Made by a program: the position numbers and the translations under genes
Assembly (NCBI GenBank): GCA_026125625.1
Contig: JAHCKU010000011.1
Span: 1 to 20,852 of the forward strand
Source: Burkholderiales bacterium
GTDB lineage: Bacteria; Pseudomonadota; Gammaproteobacteria; Burkholderiales; SHXO01
Length of the DNA stretch: 20,852 bases
Direction: 5' to 3'
Shown: positions 15,725-20,852 of the stretch, one piece after another
Layout: each line of letters starts with the position of its first letter
Numbering within the stretch: the first letter of the stretch is position 1
The notes under the pieces: generated by a model
Seen by the model: only the letters and a program-made list of their open reading frames with translations
Databases searched by the model: none
Told to the model about the DNA's origin: nothing

Positions 15725-17034
15725 TTCCGCGCGCCGGCATCCGGTGCCGCGCCGGTCTGGATGAACCATGCCGCCACGATGCCAACGAGCACGCAGCAGG
15801 CGACGAACAGCCATCCTCCCGAATAGTCCTTGACGCCGCCGCTCACGACCACGAGAGACGCGAAGATCTTGGAGCTGAAAGCAGCAACGGTGTAGGCGAC
15901 GCCGTTCACGAATCCCATTGCCTTGCCGTAGACCTCGGGAGTAAAGATTTCCGCCGGGATCGACAGGAAGGGTCCCCAGGCCATGTTCGCGAAGAAACCC
16001 ATGCCGCAAAGGGCGGCGGCAAGCAGCAGCGGGCTGCCCGCATCCACTGTCGAGAGCAGGACGATGAAGGGCGCGAGCCCGATGAAGCTCGCCAGCACCA
16101 TGATCCGGCGGTCGCCGCGGAACAGCTTGTCGGACAGGTAGGACGAGGCGAAGCTGCCGGTGGCGCCGGCCACGAAGTAGAGCGCGCTCCAGTAGCCCAT
16201 GGTCTGCAGGGAGAACCCGAAGCGGTCAGAGAGATATAGAGGAATCCACACCAGCGCGCCGTAGAACGTAATCTGCATCGCCACGTCCACGAACACCACG
16301 GCGATGTAGCTCCTGCTGGAGAACAGGTCGAGAAAGGAGAAATTCCTCCTCGCCAGGATCTTGCCCTTAAGATCTCCTGACTCTCGGCCCGTGAGGATTC
16401 CGGACTCGATCTCGTCCTTGTAGCTGTAGGCCAGTTCTTCCGGTGTGATCTTCCGGTATTGCTCGGGCCGGTCGAACACGAACGCCACAATCAGAAAGAG
16501 GGGAAGCACGCCGAACGCGGCCGTCACAAAGAACACCAGCCGCCAGTCGCCCGACTGCACCGCAAGCTGAGTGGCGAAAATGCTCCCCCATGCTGGCGTG
16601 AGTATCCAGGCCCAGGACAGCAGTGCCTGCGCCCGGGCCCGGCCGTCCCTGCTGAACCAGCGCATCAGGATGCGCGCCGACGGCACGTACTCGGTCCCGA
16701 CAAGCGCGCCGAACAGCGCCATCCGGAACAGATACTCCTCCCGCGTCTGGATCAACCCCATCCACGCGGTCATGAGCGACCAGGCGATCACCGAGAAGAT
16801 CAGTATCTTCTTGGCACCGAAGCGGTCGGTAAGGATTCCGGAGACATATTGGGCGGGGCCGTAGAACAGCAGCATCAGGAATGCACCTGTGCCGATGTCC
16901 GTCGTCGACAGCCCCAGATCGACGGCCATCACCGGAGTCAGAACGTTGGTCTTGATGCGGTCCAGGTACTGCACGCTGTACGCAACGAACAGCGCGACGG
17001 CGACCACCCACCGGTACTTGATCTTGTAACGCAT
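15721..17034 (-). CDS. MFS transporter, anion:cation symporter (ACS)-like
   Basis: A 437-residue inner-membrane carrier with about 12 hydrophobic segments. The ATG at 17034 follows AAGGGAG at 4-6 nt. The first helix 'WVVAVALFVAYSVQYLDRIK' keeps the Tyr-x-x-R region of ACS carriers, the loop between helices 2 and 3 holds motif A 'GILTDRFGAKK', and a second copy 'YLSDKLFRGDRR' lies between helices 8 and 9, typical of MFS halves. A cytoplasmic charged loop (about 195-235) separates the halves. ACS members import organic anions such as hexuronates, glucarate, phthalate or 4-hydroxyphenylacetate with protons. As the first gene of an operon with a crotonase and a CoA-transferase, it likely imports the carboxylate that these enzymes use. 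The upstream region carries a divergent promoter shared with the FAD oxidoreductase. Substrate not predictable. Confidence 0.92.
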   Translation of the reverse strand: MRYKIKYRWVVAVALFVAYSVQYLDRIKTNVLTPVMAVDLGLSTTDIGTGAFLMLLFYGPAQYVSGILTDRFGAKKILIFSVIAWSLMTAWMGLIQTREEYLFRMALFGALVGTEYVPSARILMRWFSRDGRARAQALLSWAWILTPAWGSIFATQLAVQSGDWRLVFFVTAAFGVLPLFLIVAFVFDRPEQYRKITPEELAYSYKDEIESGILTGRESGDLKGKILARRNFSFLDLFSSRSYIAVVFVDVAMQITFYGALVWIPLYLSDRFGFSLQTMGYWSALYFVAGATGSFASSYLSDKLFRGDRRIMVLASFIGLAPFIVLLSTVDAGSPLLLAAALCGMGFFANMAWGPFLSIPAEIFTPEVYGKAMGFVNGVAYTVAAFSSKIFASLVVVSGGVKDYSGGWLFVACCVLVGIVAAWFIQTGAAPDAGARK

Positions 17035-17143
17035 CCTCTCCCTTCGATCCGCGCTTCCGGCCAGGATCGGGCACGCGTCCGTCGATAGCCTGGTCCGGCC
17101 GCCTCCCGTGACGACGGCGGCACGCGGCTGAACTTATGAGATC

Positions 17144-17172
17144 TTTATAATATGTTAGTGATATGTTGACAC
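17144..17172 (-). promoter_or_regulatory. Predicted promoter of the MFS-crotonase-CoA-transferase operon
   Basis: On the minus strand GTGTCA (17172-17167, 4/6 to TTGACA), 17 bp, then TATAAA (17149-17144, 5/6 to TATAAT). Transcription would begin near 17137, giving a leader of about 100 nt before the ATG at 17034. The region is strongly AT-rich compared with its surroundings and overlaps the direct-repeat candidate operator. Confidence 0.45.
17150..17171. promoter_or_regulatory. Candidate operator: ATATGTT direct repeat, 11-bp period
   Basis: ATATGTTAGTG and ATATGTTGACA stand head to tail with starts at 17150 and 17161, one helical turn apart, covering the spacer of the minus promoter and the -35 of the plus promoter. 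The first copy extends to AATATGTTA, matching the motif before GntR and the PQQ gene. A bound regulator here could control both directions; the GntR protein of this island is the natural candidate. Confidence 0.4.
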
Positions 17173-17194
17173 GATAAAACGTACCCGATAGCCT
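17166..17194 (+). promoter_or_regulatory. Possible promoter of the FAD oxidoreductase gene
   Basis: A perfect TTGACA (17166-17171) is followed after 17 bp by TAGCCT (17189-17194), a weak -10 (3/6). Transcription would start near 17201. GTTGACA (17165-17171) and TGTCAAC (17194-17200) are also a 7-bp inverted repeat flanking the promoter spacer, which could hold a regulator dimer or tetramer. A perfect TATAAT at 17146-17151 has no matching -35. Confidence 0.35.
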
Positions 17195-17250
17195 GTCAAC
17201 CCATGAACCCGGGACGAGACCGTTCGCACCAGAACCTGGAGATGAATCCG

Positions 17251-18582
17251 GTGGAGACCACAGACCTGCGACAGAGCACCACGCTCGACACCGACGTCCT
17301 CGTCGCCGGCGGCGGAGCCGCCGGTGTGGCGGCCGCCGTGACCGCGGCCCGCCAGGGACTGAAAGTCATCCTCGTCGAACGCTACGGCTTCTGCGGCGGC
17401 GGCGCGGTCGCCGGTCTCTCCGGCACGGTGTGCGGGATCTATGAGGCGACCGATGATGCGGCAGCGAGGCCGGTCAAGGTCGTGCATGGCTTTCTCGACG
17501 ACTTCGTTGCCGTGCTCGAGGAGAAAGGAGGCTTGGCCCCGCCGGTGCGCTACGGCAAGACCTTCACCCGCGTGCACGATCCGCTGGTCTGGCGGGAAGC
17601 GGCCGACCACCTCCTGCAACGGGCGGGCGTGAAAATCCTGCTTCATACGCTGGTTACCGGCGTGCTGCACGACGGTTCCCGGATAGCCGGGGCGCGGGCC
17701 GTCTCCAAGCAGGGAGCCTTCGAGATACGCGCCGCCGTCACGATAGACGCCACCGGGGATGCGGATCTGGTGGCGATGGCCGGCCTGCCGTCGTTCGTCG
17801 GCCAGAACGGCAGGGTGCAGAACCCGACGATGATCTTCCGCCTGCTGGGCGTGGACGTCCCGCGCTTCTTACGGACATACGGCACCGACACCATCATGCC
17901 CGCCAGGATCACGGAGATGCTCAGGTCGGCGAACGGCGCCGGCTATGCGCTGCCGCGCTCAAAGATATGGCTTTTCCCGACCACGCGAGCCAACGAGCTG
18001 CTGTGCAACTGCACCCGCGTGATCGGCTCCGACGGGAGGGAACTCAACCCGCTTCTTGCCGACGACTTCACCGAGGCGGAAATCGAAGGCCGCAAGCAGG
18101 TGCGGGAATACGCTCGCTTCTTCCGGGACCATCTGCAGGGCTGTGAGCACAGCTTCGTCAACGATACCGGCGTCCAGGTGGGCGTACGCCAGACGAGGCA
18201 GGTCAGGGGTGTGGCCACGCTGACGAATGACGATGTCGTCGCCGGCACCAAGTTCAGGGACGGCATCGCGCGCTCGCCGTGGCCAATCGAGCTGCACGCC
18301 GGCGAGAAGCCGCGGGTGCAATGGCTGCTCAACGACTATTACGAGGTCCCGTTCGGCTGCTTCGTGCCCGCCGCAGGCGAATCACTGCTTGTCGCAGGGC
18401 GCTGCCTGTCGGCCGAGCACGAGGCGGTCGCCTCCGCCCGCGTGACCGCCCAATGCTTTTCCTACGGGCATGCCGTCGGCCATGCGACGGCGCTCGCCGT
18501 ACGCGAAGGGATACCTACGCGGCAGATCGCCGGTGCCGACGTGCGCATGCGCCTCAATCGGGACGGCGCCCGGCTGGACTGA
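17251..18582 (+). CDS. FAD-dependent oxidoreductase (FAD_oxidored, PF12831-like)
   Basis: A flavoprotein of 443 residues from the GTG at 17251, chosen because GGAG lies 9 nt upstream; ATGs at 17203 (no ribosome site, possibly leaderless) and 17242 (site abutting) are alternatives. The dinucleotide-binding Rossmann motif is 'VLVAGGGAAGVAAAV', followed by 'ILVERYGFCGGGAVAGLSGT', where the acidic residue ends the second strand. 'TIDATGDADLVAMAGLP' is the second FAD-contacting block, 'GVRQTRQVRGVATLTNDDVV' is characteristic of this family, and 'GESLLVAGRCLSAEHEAVAS' is the C-terminal FAD block. No signal peptide, so it is cytoplasmic. It is divergent from the MFS operon and precedes the PQQ dehydrogenase by 178 bp. 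Members oxidise or reduce varied substrates; which step it takes here is unknown. Confidence 0.88.
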   Translation: METTDLRQSTTLDTDVLVAGGGAAGVAAAVTAARQGLKVILVERYGFCGGGAVAGLSGTVCGIYEATDDAAARPVKVVHGFLDDFVAVLEEKGGLAPPVRYGKTFTRVHDPLVWREAADHLLQRAGVKILLHTLVTGVLHDGSRIAGARAVSKQGAFEIRAAVTIDATGDADLVAMAGLPSFVGQNGRVQNPTMIFRLLGVDVPRFLRTYGTDTIMPARITEMLRSANGAGYALPRSKIWLFPTTRANELLCNCTRVIGSDGRELNPLLADDFTEAEIEGRKQVREYARFFRDHLQGCEHSFVNDTGVQVGVRQTRQVRGVATLTNDDVVAGTKFRDGIARSPWPIELHAGEKPRVQWLLNDYYEVPFGCFVPAAGESLLVAGRCLSAEHEAVASARVTAQCFSYGHAVGHATALAVREGIPTRQIAGADVRMRLNRDGARLD

Positions 18583-18760
18583 CCCGCCTGCGGATTTTTC
18601 CGAACTACGCCCGATGGAAGGATCGGGTCCCGACAGCCATGTCTCGAATTAATGACATATTAAAAATATCTCAAATACCCAAAAAGCTGGAGCGATACCG
18701 ACGGCCATCCGAGCCAACCGTCGCAACCAACAATCACCGCCAACAAGGGAGGAGAAGGTC
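18583..18760 (+). promoter_or_regulatory. AT-rich leader of the PQQ dehydrogenase with inverted AATATGTCA motif
   Basis: This 178-bp spacer has a sharply AT-rich core (about 18645-18680). AATATGTCA lies on the minus strand at 18653-18661 within a dyad TTAAT-n5-ATTAA (18649-18663), repeating the motif found before GntR and in the divergent promoter region. A -10 could be any of several A/T hexamers, and no convincing -35 was fixed. GGGAGGAGAAGG just before the ATG is a strong ribosome site. Confidence 0.4.
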
Positions 18761-20452
18761 ATGAACTTCAGGAACACCGGATCGGGCGCCGCCTTGCTGC
18801 TGTGCCTGTTTGCATCGCAGGCCATGGCGGCAGCCGGCAAGGAGTGGAACGTCGCCGGCGGTGATGCCCACAACCTGCGCTACAGTAGCCTCGAGCAGAT
18901 CAACACCGGAAACGTCGGCAAGCTGCGCGTCTCCTGGATCTTCCAGCTGGGTACGCTGTCCGCCCAGCAGACAACGCCAGTCGTCGTCGGCGACACCATG
19001 TACGTCACCACGTCGCAGGGACCCAAATACGTCTATGCCCTGAACCTGCGAGACGGCACCATAAAGTGGACATACCAGCCGGAGCTTCCACAGGACATGG
19101 CGCAATACGGCTGCTGCGATGTCATCAACCGCGGCGTCGCCGTGGCCAATGGCAGGGTGTTCCTGGGGCGTCTCGACGGCAACCTGGTGGCGTTGGATGC
19201 ACAGACCGGCAAACAGATCTGGAAGACCACGGTGGTCGACTACACGCAGGGCTCCGTAATCACGGCCGCTCCGACCATCGCCAAGAATCTCGTCATCACC
19301 GGCTACGGCGGTGGCGAGTACGGCGCGCGCGGCGCAATCACCGCCTACGACCAGGCCACCGGCAAGCAAGTCTGGCGAACCTACACGATCCCGGAGCCCG
19401 GCGAGCCGGGCAGTGAAACCTGGCCGAACGACGACAGCTGGAAGCGTGGCGGCGGGACCGCATGGCATACGGGCTCCTACGATGCGCAGCGCAACCTCGT
19501 CTACTACGGCACCAGCAACCCCGGACCGTGGACGGCAAGCGTGCGCGGGCCGGGCAGCAGCGACTACGGCAGGTTCACAAACCTCTACACGGCAAGCACC
19601 CTGGCGCTCGACGCCGACACCGGCAGAATACAGTGGCATTATCAGCACACGCCCCACGATGCCTGGGATTTCGACGCCGTCAGCGAGAAAGTCCTGGTGG
19701 ACCGGGAAGTGGACGGAAAGAAGCAGCCGCTGCTGTTCACCGCGGACAAGAACGGATTCTTCTACGTCCTGAACCGCGACGATGGCAAGCTGATTTCCGC
19801 CAAGCCGTTCGTCCCGGTCAACTGGGCCAGCGGCATCGACATGAGCACCGGGCGGCCGATCGAGAATCCGGAGAAACGTCCCGACATCGACAAGACAGCG
19901 ACTGACATCTGCCCGAGCATCTTCGGCGGCAAGAACTGGCCCCCCATGTCCTACAACCCTCAAACGGGGCTGGCCTATATCCCCACATTCAATCTCTGCA
20001 TGGATCTCTCCCACAAGAAGGAAGAGTACAGCCGGGGCAAGTTCTATCTCGGCATTGGTGGCTTCGACCTGAGCAAGCCTGGGCCGGGCGGCCATCTCGG
20101 CGAGCTCGTGGCCTGGGACCCGATCAAGCAAAAGAAGGCCTGGGGCAACAAGTACGACATGCCGTTCCTCGGCGGTACCTTGACTACCGGCGGCGGCCTG
20201 GTCTTCCACGGGACGTCTTCGGGATGGTTCAAGGCGCTGAATGCAGAAAACGGCAAGGAACTGTGGCAGTTCAACACGGGCTCTGGCATCAGCCAGGGGG
20301 CCGTCACCTATATGTTCGACGGCAAGCAATACGTTGCCGTGGTTTCAGGTCGGCTCAACTCGGTGGTTACGTTCACCGGTGCCGTCGGAGAAAAAGTTCT
20401 TGCTCAGACCCCGGAAGGCGGTGCGGTGGTGGTCTTCGAGCTAGGTAATTGA
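18761..20452 (+). CDS. Periplasmic PQQ-dependent alcohol dehydrogenase with lanthanide-type D-x-D
   Basis: A 563-residue quinoprotein that oxidises an alcohol and passes electrons to cytochrome c. The ATG at 18761 has GGAGGAGAAGG upstream and begins a signal peptide (hydrophobic 'GAALLLCLFASQAMA'), with the mature protein starting near Ala24. The eight-bladed propeller repeats ('YALNLRDGTIKW', 'VALDAQTGKQIW', 'ALNAENGKELWQF') are evident. Vicinal Cys118-Cys119 ('YGCCD') form the ring over PQQ; metal ligands Glu186, Asn253 ('GTSNPGPW') and catalytic Asp303 ('HDAWDFDAV') match methanol dehydrogenase Glu177/Asn261/Asp303. Asp305, two after the catalytic Asp, is the extra ligand of lanthanide-dependent XoxF/ExaF/PedH enzymes, where calcium enzymes have Ala or Ser. 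No heme motif, so it is a type I enzyme relying on the cytochrome encoded 12 bp downstream. Substrate unknown. Confidence 0.94.
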   Translation: MNFRNTGSGAALLLCLFASQAMAAAGKEWNVAGGDAHNLRYSSLEQINTGNVGKLRVSWIFQLGTLSAQQTTPVVVGDTMYVTTSQGPKYVYALNLRDGTIKWTYQPELPQDMAQYGCCDVINRGVAVANGRVFLGRLDGNLVALDAQTGKQIWKTTVVDYTQGSVITAAPTIAKNLVITGYGGGEYGARGAITAYDQATGKQVWRTYTIPEPGEPGSETWPNDDSWKRGGGTAWHTGSYDAQRNLVYYGTSNPGPWTASVRGPGSSDYGRFTNLYTASTLALDADTGRIQWHYQHTPHDAWDFDAVSEKVLVDREVDGKKQPLLFTADKNGFFYVLNRDDGKLISAKPFVPVNWASGIDMSTGRPIENPEKRPDIDKTATDICPSIFGGKNWPPMSYNPQTGLAYIPTFNLCMDLSHKKEEYSRGKFYLGIGGFDLSKPGPGGHLGELVAWDPIKQKKAWGNKYDMPFLGGTLTTGGGLVFHGTSSGWFKALNAENGKELWQFNTGSGISQGAVTYMFDGKQYVAVVSGRLNSVVTFTGAVGEKVLAQTPEGGAVVVFELGN

Positions 20453-20464
20453 GGGACAGCGACG

Positions 20465-20852
20465 ATGAGAACCCTCACCGTCCTCGGAATCGCGTTCCTC
20501 GCCATCCTGGATGCCAGTGGCCCCGCTGCATCGGCTGGCATTCCCTCCGAGCGCAATACCGCGCTCGAGGCAGCGGTCGACCGCTGCCTCGAGGCGGTCG
20601 CCAACCTGGGGCCCGATGCTGTGGACATCGAGGAAGGACGGAACCTGTTCAACCAGTCCTGCTCGCGATGCCATGCGTCGAATGCCCAGACCGGCGCCCG
20701 TCATCTCGACGTGCGCCGCATGGACATCCGCTATGGCGATCGCATGCCGAAGGTGTTCTGCCGGACCGTGCTCGAAGGTCGCGTAGACAAGGGCATGCCG
20801 TCCTGGAGCGGCGCTATCGAGCAGGAGACGATCAGCAGGATATTCTCGTTCG
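20465..20852 (+). CDS. c-type cytochrome, electron acceptor of the PQQ dehydrogenase (cut by window edge)
   Basis: The first 129 codons of a secreted cytochrome c. The ATG at 20465 is 12 bp after the dehydrogenase stop, and GAGGGA overlapping that stop gives the ribosome site, so the genes share a transcript and perhaps translation. The signal peptide runs to about Ala24 ('VLGIAFLAILDASGPAASA'). A helix of about 30 residues precedes the heme attachment motif C66-S-R-C69-H70 ('NLFNQSCSRCHASNA'); 'KGMPSW' about residue 115-120 likely supplies the axial Met. It would carry electrons from PQQ to the oxidase in the periplasm. It also has an extra Cys41 outside the heme motif, within a segment encoded by a perfect DNA palindrome. 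Only one heme site is visible. Confidence 0.9.
   Translation, partial: MRTLTVLGIAFLAILDASGPAASAGIPSERNTALEAAVDRCLEAVANLGPDAVDIEEGRNLFNQSCSRCHASNAQTGARHLDVRRMDIRYGDRMPKVFCRTVLEGRVDKGMPSWSGAIEQETISRIFSF
20564..20593. repeat. Perfect 30-bp palindrome inside the cytochrome c gene
   Basis: CTCGAGGCAGCGGTC is followed immediately by its exact reverse complement, 15 + 15 bp with no mismatch or spacer; the flanking bases do not pair. It encodes residues 34-43 of the cytochrome, between the signal peptide and the heme motif. As RNA it would fold into a 13-bp GC-rich hairpin with a 4-base loop about 100 nt into the gene. Chance occurrence of a 30-bp perfect palindrome in a window this size is very small (about 20852 x 4^-15). 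Confidence 0.9.

Noticed and set aside
13362..15785. Single 807-codon protein covering CoA-transferase and upstream sequence
   Set aside because: Residues before the Met at 14930 are an out-of-frame reading of the crotonase gene; the ATGA overlap and family length fix the real start.
17146..17151. Plus-strand TATAAT as a promoter of the FAD gene
   Set aside because: No -35-like hexamer lies 15-18 bp upstream, and the same bases serve a better minus-strand promoter.
18583..18600. Terminator after the FAD oxidoreductase (CCGC-CT-GCGG then ATTTTT)
   Set aside because: The stem is only four base pairs with a two-base loop, too small despite the T-run.
18734..20329. 531-codon minus-strand frame opposite the PQQ dehydrogenase
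   Set aside because: Codon-bias shadow; no recognisable motif, and the plus strand carries all expected PQQ enzyme residues.
1..20852. tRNA, rRNA, CRISPR, insertion sequence or phage genes
   Set aside because: No T-loop-like GGTTCGAATCC stretch in a cloverleaf context, no regularly spaced repeats, and no transposase or integrase motifs were seen.

Overview
The window is high-GC bacterial chromosome. The ParC and ParE sequences, including a betaproteobacterial-looking 'HPHGDQS' quinolone-region motif, together with a TraR/DksA small regulator, an OmpA protein with a Pro/Ala-rich linker, and a PQQ alcohol dehydrogenase with cytochrome c, suggest a free-living betaproteobacterium (Burkholderiales/Rhodocyclales-like). 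That assignment is inferred from protein character only.

Layout. Positions 1-4434 (minus strand) hold a housekeeping block: an unrecognised HTH-like gene overlapping parE, then parE, then parC, which runs off the left edge. Positions 4582-6621 (plus) hold a TraR/DksA-type zinc-finger regulator, a secreted TIM-barrel/glycosidase-like gene broken by many frameshifts, and a 50-residue charged small protein. Positions 6672-8179 (minus) hold an HDOD-domain protein and a stand-alone cyclic-nucleotide-binding-domain protein. A secreted serine beta-lactamase-family hydrolase (8311-9591, plus) converges on a small hypothetical gene (9669-10016, minus) across a clear hairpin. Positions 10304-12326 (minus) hold an OmpA-family envelope protein followed one base later by a NYN-LOTUS RNA-binding/nuclease-type protein.

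Positions 12593-20852 form a catabolic island. A GntR/FCD regulator converges on a three-gene operon transcribed the other way (ACS-type MFS transporter, crotonase-family enzyme, class I CoA-transferase), whose junctions are both ATGA overlaps. Divergent from the transporter are a PF12831-type FAD oxidoreductase, a periplasmic PQQ alcohol dehydrogenase with a lanthanide-type D-x-D motif, and a c-type cytochrome cut by the right edge. A proposed reading is that an alcohol is oxidised in the periplasm by the PQQ enzyme with electrons passing to the cytochrome, the resulting acid is imported by the MFS carrier, activated by the CoA-transferase and processed by the crotonase. The FAD enzyme's step and the substrate are unknown. 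AT-rich AATATGTYA motifs lie in front of the regulator, in the divergent promoter region and in front of the PQQ gene, and may be the GntR operator.

The most unusual DNA structures are a perfect 30-bp palindrome inside the cytochrome c coding sequence (20564-20593), the frameshift-riddled gene at 5045-6240, and the shared AT-rich promoter motif of the island. No tRNA, rRNA, CRISPR array or insertion sequence was seen.
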